Assembly (NCBI RefSeq): GCF_024296685.1
Contig: NZ_CP100763.1
Location: 2,728,001 to 2,792,000, forward strand
Direction of reading: 5' to 3'
From: Natrinema marinum
GTDB lineage: Archaea > Halobacteriota > Halobacteria > Halobacteriales > Natrialbaceae
DNA: 64,000 bases
The position numbers were made by a program, and so were the translations under genes. Below the pieces are notes generated by a model. That model was given only the letters and a program-made list of their open reading frames with translations, made no database searches and had not been told where the DNA came from. This document shows positions 36,042 through 45,177 of this stretch, in pieces (the first letter of the stretch is position 1; the number at the start of each line of letters is the position of its first letter).

Positions 36042-36689
36042 CTATTCGAGACTTGGAGTTCTAACGTACTCATCAATCCACCGTGAAGCGACACGATACG
36101 GAATTTTCCGCTGTCGTCGTAGTGTCATTATCTGTTCGGCGATTTTAGACGGATCACTGGAGAGGTCGTTGTGGATGTTTCTCAAGTAATTGTTCCGAAG
36201 CATGGGGTTCCCGTAGTTGAACTCGAGCGATACATCAATTTCCCTGTACGTCTGTCGATTCTCGTGCTGGTATTGACGAAATCCACGCTCAAGTCCGTTC
36301 TCGACGAGACCTTTCATTAGTACTTGAGTCTCGTTCTTGCCGCCTGCATACATCCCGTAACTGAAGAACTCAAAGAGCGACATCCAGCTCAATAGGAACG
36401 GGGACAAGTCGGGGTGCGTTGATGTCCGTCCATGCTCATTCAGATGCCGTCGCTCCCGTGACCAATCATACGCCGGTTCGAAGAGTTGGCGAAGGTCGGT
36501 CAGTGGAAGGTGTTGAGCGAGAAGATGGAAGTCCAATATCGAGTTCTCAATCCGATTGCGGATATTGTAGAACCGCTGGTTCAACGCGTTCTGGCTCAGG
36601 TCTCCTCCAGACTCGCCCACGAGAATCTCTCGATCTCTCTCTGTCAATACACCCCGGTCTCGATGAACCCATTCAAACTCATCTGACAT
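36042..36689 (-). CDS. conserved-looking haloarchaeal protein, unknown
   Basis: A 215-residue protein beginning MSDEFEWVHRDRGVLTERDRE. The opening region, with a helix ending in REILVGES and then a stretch of Asn/Arg-rich helix (FYNIRNRIENSILDF), resembles a domain seen in many uncharacterised haloarchaeal proteins. A hydrophobic helix (FLLSWMSLFEFFSYGMY) lies in the middle. No function is known. It stands alone next to the decayed zinc-ribbon gene. Confidence 0.6.
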   Translation of the reverse strand: MSDEFEWVHRDRGVLTERDREILVGESGGDLSQNALNQRFYNIRNRIENSILDFHLLAQHLPLTDLRQLFEPAYDWSRERRHLNEHGRTSTHPDLSPFLLSWMSLFEFFSYGMYAGGKNETQVLMKGLVENGLERGFRQYQHENRQTYREIDVSLEFNYGNPMLRNNYLRNIHNDLSSDPSKIAEQIMTLRRQRKIPYRVASRWIDEYVRTPSLE

Positions 36690-36785
36690 CCGTTAGTCTA
36701 TTAGCTAATGATTAGGGGAAGAGTCTTAGTCTCTTGGCTTAGACGCCAAATCAGTTAATTTCGACCCCAGTCTGGATGAACGTGT

Positions 36786-36965
36786 ATGTCCACAATAGGA
36801 CTGCTCGCGGCGGTAGCGATGTTCGCACTCATAAATGTCGTGGCCGGGATGTTCCCGACCACGTTTACAGGCGATGCCCAGCTTGCAATCTGGCTAGTGG
36901 CGTTGGTGGTCGCAATCGCTAGCTACGTCACAACAGAGCAGGCGATGGCCGGTGTCCGCCGGTAG
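36786..36965 (+). CDS. 59-residue two-helix membrane protein
   Basis: Starts MSTIGLLAAVAMFALINVV, has a short polar loop (PTTFTGDAQ), then a second membrane helix and a basic end (AGVRR). Two clean membrane segments and a proper start and stop support it. Small membrane proteins like this act as holin-like, toxin or transporter accessory factors; nothing points to one in particular. Confidence 0.55.
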   Translation: MSTIGLLAAVAMFALINVVAGMFPTTFTGDAQLAIWLVALVVAIASYVTTEQAMAGVRR

Positions 36966-37263
36966 ACTCGTAGCTGCCCGGATACGGGGAATTTTCTGTG
37001 CGTCGAACAACATCTGGTGATCACAGACCAACAACGGGTTGTATGCCGTCTTGGAGAGGGCCTCCGTGTGATTTGTAGCTTTCGCCAGCTGCGTATCGGG
37101 AGAGAAAATCCTGACAATCAATGAGGCCCATGCGTTTCAACCGAACTCTGGAACTTCCCTGACCAGAAGATAAATGCCTAACCCGATTTCCTGTCCCTTA
37201 ATGGAGACTTCGACCTTCTGTTGCGTAGAAATGATAACTCGTCGCGAAGAGCACAGCTACTTT

Positions 37264-37986
37264 TCAACCATCAGTAAGGTGTTGAGGAACGTTCCTGCTT
37301 CCCGTTTTAATCCACTCGACAGCTCTCTCAATCTGGCTTACATCAATCTCCACCTCAACTTCTTTTCTCGGATGAACGGGAACATCTGACCAGCGCTCGA
37401 CCGGATCTCCCTGGTAATAGAAGTTTAGAAACTGGTCGGCTTTGCCGAGAAATGGTTGCACTGGAAACGTTGTAGTTACTTGCTCGCTGAGTTCTTCGTA
37501 TGGCACCTTAGGAGTGTTTCGTACATCAAGTTCATGTGCGACTTTCGCTGCGATCACGTACAAGAGATATTTTGGATCATCGCTAATATCATCTTCTGGT
37601 ACTAGTGTAATATCACCATGCTCATCGACGTTAATCCAATTAGTAACTCTACTGACTTCTTCATCAAAACGTTCGTCAGTAGTCTGTAGCGCAGCTTCAA
37701 TTGAACGGGTTTTGGAGCCTTTCTCCTCTAACTGGCCTCCTTCTGTTGTAGATTTACTAGTCAAGAGACTACGAGTCTCACGATAAAACCAGACGACGAT
37801 ACGGATACCGATCAGAATTGATAGAATTGTACCAAAGAAACGAGAAATACCCTTCAGTAATTCCCCAACTGGAACGAAAAAATAAATCAATCCGAAGATG
37901 ATTGCCGCCTCAAGAACGATAATAGACAGACTTAGCCATGAAAAATAAGTGAAAGCAAACTCCTTGGATCGTTGTTTCATGCTCAT
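37264..37986 (-). CDS. membrane protein with soluble C-terminal domain, unknown
   Basis: A 240-residue protein: two membrane segments at about 13-37 and 43-66, a Lys/Glu-rich linker, then an acidic soluble domain (DITLVPEDDISDDPKYLLYVIAA). Two adjacent ATGs leave the start open by two codons. No family is recognised. It is preceded by an AT-rich gap with its own promoter. The 298 bp before it (36966-37263) hold no convincing gene. Confidence 0.55.
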   Translation of the reverse strand: MSMKQRSKEFAFTYFSWLSLSIIVLEAAIIFGLIYFFVPVGELLKGISRFFGTILSILIGIRIVVWFYRETRSLLTSKSTTEGGQLEEKGSKTRSIEAALQTTDERFDEEVSRVTNWINVDEHGDITLVPEDDISDDPKYLLYVIAAKVAHELDVRNTPKVPYEELSEQVTTTFPVQPFLGKADQFLNFYYQGDPVERWSDVPVHPRKEVEVEIDVSQIERAVEWIKTGSRNVPQHLTDG

Positions 37987-38177
37987 TGAGCTTCCTTCCG
38001 TGGGTTAAAAGATGACTATACACGCGCTTTGCCATAAACGTAAATCATCAAAACATCTCCGGTGATGAATTCAAGCTCTGTATCTTGCACGCGATTTCTA
38101 TTAACGGCTGAAGGTTTCAACGGAGTCAATCAGGTTAGTATAAGCCCGAATCCGGTCTGCGAAACCAGGTCGGAATC

Positions 38178-38249
38178 AGGTTGTAATACCCGGCGACTAT
38201 ACACTGTATCCTGAGGTTGTAATACCCGGCGACTATACACTGTATCCTG
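38178..38249. repeat. perfect tandem repeat of a 36-bp unit
   Basis: Two identical back-to-back 36-bp copies, each starting AGGTTGTAATACCCGG and ending in GTATCCTG. A degenerate relative of the start, ATCAGGTTAGTATAAGCCCG, lies upstream at about 38135-38160, and GACTATACAC also occurs near 38012. The repeats end 35 bp before the recombinase stop codon. They may be arm-binding sites for the recombinase, or operator copies. Confidence 0.75.
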
Positions 38250-38284
38250 TTTCCAAGCCAAGGGGAAGAGAAGAGGATTGGTGT

Positions 38285-39247
38285 TTAGATGTGGACGTCC
38301 AGCTTCTTGATACAGTCTAAGTATTCTTCTCGTGCTTGTGTCCGGTCAACACGAGTGTAGATATCCATTGTCTCGGTCTTTGAGTCACCACGAATGTACT
38401 TTAGGACGTGGTCGCTCATTCCTTGGTTCCGCATCAATGTGGTGAACACGGTTCGGAAGGTGTGGGGTGTAAACTTCTTGTGGAACCTTGTTTCACCTTC
38501 TTCCATGACTCCGGCTCGGACAGCGGCACCACGGACGTGCCGACGTAACTGCTCCCGTGTCATTCGTCCTCCTTTCACCGATTCGAAGAGATAGTCTGAG
38601 CCCTTGTCCGTCCGAATTAGTTGATAGAACTCGATAATCTCTCTAAGTTCGTTGTCGATTGGGACGACCGTCTGTTTGCCTCCTTTCCGTTTCCGTAGCC
38701 GGATGAATCCTTCATCGAGAAGGAGGTCGTCTTCTCGTATTTCACAGGCTTCACGTGCTCGGCACCCGGTTTTCGCGAGTACCGCGGTCACTGTGAAGTT
38801 TCGCGGGTCTTCGACTGCGTCAACGATTTTCCTTGCGTTTTCCCAGGTTGCGCAGTCGGGTCGGTTGGGAACATTTTTTGGAACTTCCTCGAGGATGACG
38901 GCAGCCGGGTTTCCCGTGATTTCTTCGTATCGTGGTCGTTGGAGCGCCCAGCTGTAGAACGCTGACAGGCTTTCAAGGTAGCGGCGTTTGGTGTTCTGGC
39001 TGAGTTCTCGCTGGTTCAACCGGCTCAGATACCTTTCGATGTCTCTGACTTCAACATCTTCGGGATCGAGGTCGGGGAACTCGTCGTGGAAGAATATCTT
39101 GGCGGTCCGGCTGTACTCGTTGAGTGTTCGCCGTGTTTTTCCCGTGGTTTCCTTGCTTCGAAGCCAGTCATTGATTGCTGTATGCTGGTTCCGATAGACT
39201 TTCTCTTCCCAGCTATCAGCCTCGAAGAGATATTCAGAATTGCTCAT
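38285..39247 (-). CDS. XerC/D-type tyrosine recombinase
   Basis: A 320-residue protein with an N-terminal SAM-like domain (1-110) and a catalytic domain showing CRAREACE (first Arg), a KGGKQTVVP hairpin lysine, TPHTFRT (HxxR), IRGDS and a nucleophile Tyr in DIYTRVD. It would cut and rejoin the element ends. It is the gene nearest the composition change at 39.8 kb, as expected for the integrase of the element, and it is translationally coupled to the upstream gene (ATGA overlap). Confidence 0.9.
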   Translation of the reverse strand: MSNSEYLFEADSWEEKVYRNQHTAINDWLRSKETTGKTRRTLNEYSRTAKIFFHDEFPDLDPEDVEVRDIERYLSRLNQRELSQNTKRRYLESLSAFYSWALQRPRYEEITGNPAAVILEEVPKNVPNRPDCATWENARKIVDAVEDPRNFTVTAVLAKTGCRAREACEIREDDLLLDEGFIRLRKRKGGKQTVVPIDNELREIIEFYQLIRTDKGSDYLFESVKGGRMTREQLRRHVRGAAVRAGVMEEGETRFHKKFTPHTFRTVFTTLMRNQGMSDHVLKYIRGDSKTETMDIYTRVDRTQAREEYLDCIKKLDVHI

Positions 39248-39744
39248 CGCCGATCACCGCCGTTGTTCCGGAGTGTTTTCCAGCCGCTGCCACGCCGGTA
39301 CTCAACTTTTCCTTGGTTCGCTGACCGGTAGAGCTCTGATTTCAGTTCGTTGCGGAGACGTTGCTGAAACTCCTCACTACCTACTAACTCTCTCAAGACT
39401 TGATCTAACGGCTTGTACTCCGAAGTGACCAGTTCCTCCATTGTCCGGGTCTGAATCAGGTTAGAACCAGATTCCGGGTTTGAAGTAGTATGCTTCTTGT
39501 TCTCCAGTCTGGTTTCAAGTTGGTCAACTTCCTGCTGTAGCTCTTCAACTTTCCGCCGGTCACCGATTTTTAGTCGGCCTTGTTGCCGCATCGCCCGCGC
39601 TTCCTGAACCAGGTTATGAAGATACCTGCTAAGCGACAAACCTTCTTCTTCCGCCTCGGACTTCCACTCCCGCTTCACTTCTTCGACCGCATAGGTTTTG
39701 ACTACTTCCCGTTCTTCACTTTTGGACAATCGTCGACCAGTCAT
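39244..39744 (-). CDS. small DNA-binding-like protein before the integrase
   Basis: A 166-residue protein. Its first 55 residues (SKSEEREVVKTYAVEEVKREW... SLSRYLHNLVQEA) look like a ribbon-helix-helix domain, followed by a coiled coil (VEELQQEVDQLETRLE) and a basic end (WKTLRNNGGDRR). Its stop overlaps the integrase ATG. It is well placed to act as a directionality factor or repressor controlling recombination. The fold is inferred from sequence pattern only. Confidence 0.5.
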   Translation of the reverse strand: MTGRRLSKSEEREVVKTYAVEEVKREWKSEAEEEGLSLSRYLHNLVQEARAMRQQGRLKIGDRRKVEELQQEVDQLETRLENKKHTTSNPESGSNLIQTRTMEELVTSEYKPLDQVLRELVGSEEFQQRLRNELKSELYRSANQGKVEYRRGSGWKTLRNNGGDRR

Positions 39745-39942
39745 CGCAATATTGCACCCCGATATGGACGTTTGTCTACCAATGCTTTTATCTCTAGTCC
39801 TAATAGTGTGGCCTCGGCACTCATAGGGCTCGTCACGGCCGGGTGCCGAGTCCGGCTCGGAGCGGGTGCGTCGTCATCGGCCACGCGAGCCTACACGCGT
39901 CGCTCCAAAGACGGTTTGGATTCCGAGCACTCGAGCCAGTAC
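39745..39942. other. right edge of the element, composition change
   Basis: Base composition changes within this stretch from the ~50% GC of the element to the high GC of the chromosome, between about 39,790 and 39,840. The edge has a GC hairpin (CCGAG, TCCGG loop, CTCGG). No tRNA gene or clear att core is visible here, and the matching left end lies outside the window. Confidence 0.5.
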
Positions 39943-40149
39943 TTACGCCGCGTCGTCGCCGGCCGCGTTCGCAAAGGCGGTGTTCCACTCGTCGATCAGG
40001 TTCTCGAGTCGCGCGTCGTTCCGGTGGGAGAACGTCCGGGGGGCGCGAGCGGTGGCAGTGCGCGGCTCGGGGACGGTGCGCTGGGATGTGGTCTGCGTTC
40101 GATCGGGCGTCAGTTCGGCGTCGGGTCGGGTGAGGTGTTGGGTGCTCAT
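39943..40149 (-). CDS. small haloarchaeal protein, unknown
   Basis: A 68-residue protein starting MSTQHLTRP, with a Thr/Arg/Pro-rich disordered half, then a helix ARLENLIDEWNTAFANAAG. It is the first gene of clear chromosomal composition. A TTTTATAT box on its strand at about 40257-40264 could be its promoter. No known function. Confidence 0.55.
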   Translation of the reverse strand: MSTQHLTRPDAELTPDRTQTTSQRTVPEPRTATARAPRTFSHRNDARLENLIDEWNTAFANAAGDDAA

Positions 40150-40423
40150 GTCGGTCGGGGTTGGAATGTCGTCGAAAATCGGTACTCGTCGTCGGCAACG
40201 AACTCAGGCTGCTACGTGTACGACCGACATCTTACTCCTCCGTACTGGCCCCAAGGATATAAAAGTTCATGATAGATATCGTCTCTGCGAGCAGCTGTCT
40301 GAAACCAAACACCACGGGAGAGGGTGGCACGATTCGGCGGCGCCACCTCGACGACACACCGCCTACCACGCCGCGATAGTCCGATAGCTTGAGAACCCAC
40401 GCCTGCGACCGCTCGAGTAAGCG

Positions 40424-41107
40424 ATGACGAGCGACGAGTCGGACGGCGACGACGCCGATGTCAGTTTCGTCATTCCGGCCAGAAACGAGGCTGACTACCT
40501 CCGAGGGGCATTGGCGAGTCTCACAGCACTGGACACCGATTACGCCTACGAGACCATCGTGGTCGACAGGGACTCGAGCGACGAGACGGGCGAAATCGCC
40601 CGCGAATACGGGGCGACGGTCGTTCAGGGGGGTGACTCGAGCATCGCCGCCGCGCGAAATCTCGGCGCCGAGCGGGCACGCGGCGAGTGGCTGGGGTTTC
40701 TCGACGCCGACACGCGGGTGCGGGCGAACTACGTGACCGAACTGCTCGGGTTCGTCGAGGCCGAAGGGCTCGCAGCGGCGAGTTCGTACTGCCGAATCAC
40801 GGGCCCCCGCCGCGCGAAGCTGCTGGAACTGACCATCAACCACCTCTTCTCGCGGCTCGAGCGTCCGATTCTGCCGGGATTCAACTGTTTCGTCCACCGA
40901 CGAGCCTTCGAGGAACTCGGCGGCGTTCCGGACGTACCGAACGAGGACACGGCCTTCAGTCGGATGCTCTCGCGGCGCTACCCGACGGCCTACTGTCCGA
41001 CCGTCCTGGTCGAGCGTTCGGGTCGTCGGATCGCCGACCTCGGGCTGACGGGGACGCTGTGGCACTACGCGCGGTTGGACGTCCGGCGGCTTCGGGCGGA
41101 GTGCTGA
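40424..41107 (+). CDS. family 2 glycosyltransferase
   Basis: A 227-residue GT-A-fold enzyme: VSFVIPARNEADYLRGAL at 13-30, IVVDRDSSDETGEIA at 45-59 and the metal-binding FLDADTR at 90-96, then EDTAFSRML near 172. These are the hallmarks of GT2 transferases, which attach a sugar from a nucleotide donor. It lacks membrane segments, so it acts in the cytoplasm or at the inner face of the membrane. A target (glycolipid or S-layer glycan) cannot be told. Upstream lies a GATATAAAAG box. Confidence 0.85.
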   Translation: MTSDESDGDDADVSFVIPARNEADYLRGALASLTALDTDYAYETIVVDRDSSDETGEIAREYGATVVQGGDSSIAAARNLGAERARGEWLGFLDADTRVRANYVTELLGFVEAEGLAAASSYCRITGPRRAKLLELTINHLFSRLERPILPGFNCFVHRRAFEELGGVPDVPNEDTAFSRMLSRRYPTAYCPTVLVERSGRRIADLGLTGTLWHYARLDVRRLRAEC

Positions 41108-41120
41108 CCGGGGCGGCGTC

Positions 41121-43421
41121 TCACTCGCGGGGTCGGTCGACCCCGGTTAGTTCGAAGCGAGCGCCGCCGGCCTCGCTCGCCATCGCCTCGAGGGACCAGC
41201 CGTGGGCGTCGGCCACCCGCTCGACGATACCGAGACCGAAGCCGGTGCCGTCCTCGGCCGTCGTGAAGCCGATGTCGAAGACCGCGTCGCGTTCGTCGGC
41301 CGGAATCCCGCGGCCGGTGTCCGCGATGTAAAACCCGTCGCGGTCATCGCAGGAACCGACGGTGACTGTCAGGTCGGCGCTGGACCCGTCTTCGGGGATT
41401 CCGTGGTCGAGCGCGTTTCGAAACAGGTTCTCGAGCAACTGCTGTAGGCGGTCGGGGTCGGCCCGGATCCAGCAGTCGTCGCCGACTTCGAGGGCTGCGT
41501 CGCCGGTGTCGACCATCGACCACGCCTTCGTCGCGCAATCGCTGACCGAGACGGGCTCGAGATCGGCGGCCGTCGCCCCCTGTTCGGCCAGCGAGAGCAA
41601 CTCCTCGATCAGCTGTTCCATCCGGTCTAACGCCTCCCGACAGGCCTCGAGTTGCGAGCGGTCGCCCTCTGCGGCGAGCTCGAGCGCGCCCTGTGCGACG
41701 TTCAGCGGGTTCCGCAGATCGTGACTGACGACGCTCGCGAACTCTTGGAGGCGGTCGTTCTGGGCCTCGAGCGTCTCGCGGGACTGCTCGCGCTCGGTCT
41801 CGTAGCTGACCCACTTGGCCATCAGCTTGACCAGCGTGCGCTCGGCCGCCGAGAAGCCGTCACCGTTCCTGGGTTCGCTCGAGGCGAAACAGAGGGTGCC
41901 ATGAATGGTGCCGTCGACGGTCACCTTCGCGCCGACGTAGCTGCCGAGTTCGAACAGCTCGTAGGCCGGATCGCCGGTCCAGCCCTCGTCGGGCGCGTTC
42001 GCGACGGTGACGAGGCCGTGAGTCTTGATCGTCTTCCGGCAGTATGCCTTCGCGAGGGGGCAGGACTCGCCTTCCTGCAAGAGCGGGTGATCGCTCTGGG
42101 ACTCGACGATGGTCTGCGTTCGCTCGTCGACGTCGATTCGCGTCAGGAAGCCGTAGGGCAGGTCGAGATACTCGCAGCCGAGCTCGAGCAGATCGGGCAG
42201 CTTCTCCGCGAACGAGGCGTCGGTTCTGGTCGACACGTCGTACAGCGCCTGCAGCGCCGTCACGTTCGATTCGAGTTCCTCCTCCGCGTGGATCCGGTCG
42301 GTCACGTCGGTGAAGAAGATCGAGAGCCCGTCCTCGGAGGGATACGCCCGGACCTCGAACCAGCTCTCGAGCGCCGCGAAGTACTCCGTGAAGCTGACCG
42401 CCGTCTGCTCGGCGAAGGCCTGCTCGAGTTGCCGCTCGACATCCGTCCCGGAGACGGTCCGGAACGCGGTCTCGAAAGGCTGTCCGAGCAGTTCCTCGCG
42501 GGGTTGCTGGAGGAGGTCGACCGCCTGTTCGTTGACGTAGGTGTACTCCCAGTCGGCGTCGATAGAGACAAAAGCGTCGGCGATCCGTTCGAGGGTCGCC
42601 TCGCGTTCGCGCTCTAAGCGCCTGCGGTCGCGGAGATCGCGGATGACGGCGGTGAAGAGGTGCTCGCCGTCGACAAGCGCCTCACCGAACGAGATGCCCA
42701 CGGGGACCTCGTGACCGTCCGCGTGGAGGGCGTCGAGTTCCACCCAGTCCCAGTCGAGGCTTCGGTCGCCCGTCCGCAGGTAGCGGGCGATCGTGTCCCG
42801 GTGGCTGTTCCGATACTTCGCCGGAACGATCGTCGAGATCCGCTCGCCGACCAGTTCCCCGGGCGTATAGCCCACGACGGATTCGACAGCGTCGTTGGCG
42901 TACTGAATCCTCCCGTCGTCACTCGCCGTCACCACGGCGAAGGTAGCGCTCTCAGTGAACGCCCGAAACCGGGCGGTCGCCGCCTCGAGATCGCGTCGCT
43001 CGGTCGCACGCTCGACCGCCCCCTCGATCCGCGTCGCGAGCCGCATCCCGTGACGGGCGGCCGATTCGGGCAGACAGCCGGTCGCGCCGGCCTCGAGCGC
43101 GGCGCTGGCGGCGTCCTCGTCCCAGTCGTCGGTGACGACGAACACGGGCAGCCGCGGGCGGTCCTCGCGGACCCGCTCGAGCAGCGGATACTCCTCGCGG
43201 TCTCCGGCGACCCGGCCGACGAGACAGTCCACGCGGTACGTCGCGTCGTCGGCGAGCGCCGTCGCGTCGTCGGCGATCGACTCGACGGTGAGCCGATCGT
43301 TCGACGCCTCGAGCGCGCGCGTGATTTCGGCGGCGGTCGCTGGATCGTCGCCGACGTACCCCACGCTGATCTCGCGGGCCGCAGCGTCAGTGTCCGTCCG
43401 GGCGACGGTCGGCCTGGTCAT
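41121..43421 (-). CDS. PAS/GAF sensor histidine kinase
   Basis: About 766 residues from the ATG at 43421; the open frame extends further upstream only because of high GC. The order is a receiver-like domain (about 15-130), two PAS domains (about 145-390), a GAF domain (about 410-560), a HisKA box ASVVSHDLRNPL and an HATPase domain with NLFRNALDH, DTGRGIP and GTGFGLGI. The receiver-like domain reads DCLVGRVAGD where an Asp is expected, so it probably cannot be phosphorylated. No response regulator is adjacent. The signal is unknown; the GAF domain suggests light, redox or a small ligand. Confidence 0.85.
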   Translation of the reverse strand: MTRPTVARTDTDAAAREISVGYVGDDPATAAEITRALEASNDRLTVESIADDATALADDATYRVDCLVGRVAGDREEYPLLERVREDRPRLPVFVVTDDWDEDAASAALEAGATGCLPESAARHGMRLATRIEGAVERATERRDLEAATARFRAFTESATFAVVTASDDGRIQYANDAVESVVGYTPGELVGERISTIVPAKYRNSHRDTIARYLRTGDRSLDWDWVELDALHADGHEVPVGISFGEALVDGEHLFTAVIRDLRDRRRLEREREATLERIADAFVSIDADWEYTYVNEQAVDLLQQPREELLGQPFETAFRTVSGTDVERQLEQAFAEQTAVSFTEYFAALESWFEVRAYPSEDGLSIFFTDVTDRIHAEEELESNVTALQALYDVSTRTDASFAEKLPDLLELGCEYLDLPYGFLTRIDVDERTQTIVESQSDHPLLQEGESCPLAKAYCRKTIKTHGLVTVANAPDEGWTGDPAYELFELGSYVGAKVTVDGTIHGTLCFASSEPRNGDGFSAAERTLVKLMAKWVSYETEREQSRETLEAQNDRLQEFASVVSHDLRNPLNVAQGALELAAEGDRSQLEACREALDRMEQLIEELLSLAEQGATAADLEPVSVSDCATKAWSMVDTGDAALEVGDDCWIRADPDRLQQLLENLFRNALDHGIPEDGSSADLTVTVGSCDDRDGFYIADTGRGIPADERDAVFDIGFTTAEDGTGFGLGIVERVADAHGWSLEAMASEAGGARFELTGVDRPRE

Positions 43422-43574
43422 GAAAGATCCACTGAATACGTGACGTGGACGAACGAAGAGGTAATAAGCCGTGTGGCAGACGTGTATGGGTTCAGACAGT
43501 CCGTCCTCGAGAGCCCCTGTTCGCCGGCACCGACAGGGCGACCGCTTTTGTCGCTTCTCGTCGGCGGTACGGAC

Positions 43575-43961
43575 GTGTCGACCGTTCCATCGGAGGCGGA
43601 GCACCTGCTCGAGAGCGAACCCGTGATGGCCCACCTGGGAACCTGCGCCGAGGGCCGACCCCACGTCGCGCCGGTCTGGTACCGGTACGACGACGGCGTC
43701 GTCGAAATCGTCACGACCGGCCGGAAGCTGGCGAACGTCAGGCGGAATCCGCGCGTCGCCCTCTCGATTCAGAAGGACGATGCCGGGCAAACCCGCTGGA
43801 TGGTCTCGCTGCTCGGAACGGCGACGGTGATCGAAGACGAAGCCGAGACGGCCCCAGCGCGTCGTCGGATCAACGAGAAGTACGGCGCGGAGCCCGACGC
43901 CTACGCCGAGAACACGCTGGTCCGAATCGAGGCCGGCTCGGCGACCTATCGGACCTACTGA
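43575..43961 (+). CDS. pyridoxamine 5'-phosphate oxidase-like FMN/F420-binding protein
   Basis: A 128-residue split-barrel protein, with AHLGTCAEGRPHVAPVWYRY as the typical first two strands and NVRRNPRVALSIQ in the middle. These bind FMN or F420 and reduce or oxidise varied substrates. The start is the GTG at 43575. It is divergent from the kinase with a 153-bp gap. Substrate unknown. Confidence 0.75.
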   Translation: MSTVPSEAEHLLESEPVMAHLGTCAEGRPHVAPVWYRYDDGVVEIVTTGRKLANVRRNPRVALSIQKDDAGQTRWMVSLLGTATVIEDEAETAPARRRINEKYGAEPDAYAENTLVRIEAGSATYRTY

Positions 43962-44044
43962 CGGGTTCCGGGCGGACCCCGGACGACTGCCACACCTCGC
44001 TCGCGGGCTCGAGCCGTAGCCGCCGCGTTGGAGGGGCCCGCTGT

Positions 44045-45115
44045 CTACCGCTCTCCCTCGAGTCGCTCCCGAGCCGCCGCCACGACCAGCGGCAGCGTGA
44101 TCGTCGCGTCGGCGTAGACGGAGACGTTGTCGGCGTCCTTCTCGAGTTTGCCCCACGAGCGGGCCTCGTCCAGGGTCGCGCCGGAGAGGCCGCCGGTCTG
44201 TTTGGGGTCCATCGTCAACTGAACGGCGTAGTCGTACGCGCCGGGGGCGACGAGCATCGTCTGGAGGGTGAAGTTCTTGGGGACGCCGCCGCCGACGACG
44301 AACGCGCCGGCCTCGTCGGCGTCGAAGGCGATGTCAGTGAGCGGCGTCATGTCCGCGAGCGCGTCCAGCGAGAACGCGGAGGTCTGGGAGTACATCCACG
44401 CCTGGAGCCCGAGGACGGAGTCCTGGACGGCGGGACAGTAGATCGGCACGTCGTTCTCGTAGGCCGCGGCGGCGATGCCGGGGTCCTCGTCGACGTCCTC
44501 GCGCTCGTTGATCTCGGCGTTGGCCCGACCGAGTTCTTCGGTGAGCCGCTGGATCGAGACGAGCCCGTCTTCCTCGCACTCCGTCTCGAGGGGCGGGAAC
44601 ACCTCGTCGCGCAGGTGCGACTCGAAGGTCGCGAAGAACTCCTGCGGGAGGTAGACGTTGTAGATGCGGTCGACGCCCTCGTCACGCAGGGTCTCGTCGT
44701 GCTCGCGTTCGGTCTTGCCCTCGGCGTGGACCGCGCCGTGGTGGTGTTTGCCGCCGATGGCCTCGATGGCGTCGTGGGTGAGGTTCGCCCCCGTGGTGAC
44801 CAGCACGTCGATGTAGCCCTCCCGGATCAGGTCGGCAACGATCGCTCGCATCCCCGTGGGGACCATCGCGCCCGCGAGGCTGAAGAAGACGGTCACGTCG
44901 TCGTCGAACATCGCCTCGGTCACGTCGACGGCCTCGTGGAGATCCGCCGCGCCGACGCCAGCGTTGCCGTACTCGTCGGCCAGTTCGCCCACCGTCATCC
45001 CCGCGCGGACCTCCGCGTGTCCGATCGGGTCGTGCGAGAAGGTGTGGCGCTCGGGCTCGTGGTGGCCCGCTGCCTCGTCGCCGCCGTCGCTCCCGTGATC
45101 GTGCTCGTCGCTCAT
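44045..45115 (-). CDS. dys: deoxyhypusine synthase
   Basis: A 356-residue enzyme that moves an aminobutyl group from spermidine (or agmatine in archaea) onto a lysine of translation factor aIF5A, the first step of hypusine formation. The active lysine sits in GGVPKNFTLQT; VTTGANLTHD and SLAGAMVPTGMR are family motifs. The start is the ATG at 45115, giving a His-rich acidic N-terminus. It is next to a convergent oxidase-like gene and downstream of Nif3 on the same strand. Confidence 0.92.
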   Translation of the reverse strand: MSDEHDHGSDGGDEAAGHHEPERHTFSHDPIGHAEVRAGMTVGELADEYGNAGVGAADLHEAVDVTEAMFDDDVTVFFSLAGAMVPTGMRAIVADLIREGYIDVLVTTGANLTHDAIEAIGGKHHHGAVHAEGKTEREHDETLRDEGVDRIYNVYLPQEFFATFESHLRDEVFPPLETECEEDGLVSIQRLTEELGRANAEINEREDVDEDPGIAAAAYENDVPIYCPAVQDSVLGLQAWMYSQTSAFSLDALADMTPLTDIAFDADEAGAFVVGGGVPKNFTLQTMLVAPGAYDYAVQLTMDPKQTGGLSGATLDEARSWGKLEKDADNVSVYADATITLPLVVAAARERLEGER

Positions 45116-45177
45116 GTCCTCAATTCCGCGAGCCACCGGTTTGAACGTCGCGGTCTCGGTCGAATCGATCGCCGACG

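Noticed and set aside
36894-37121. A leftward 75-residue gene
   Set aside because: Only a TTG start, it overlaps the 59-residue membrane protein, and no domain is visible.
1-39800. A DNA methyltransferase belonging to the DISARM core
   Set aside because: No DPPY-, NPPY- or PC-type methyltransferase motif was seen in any element gene.
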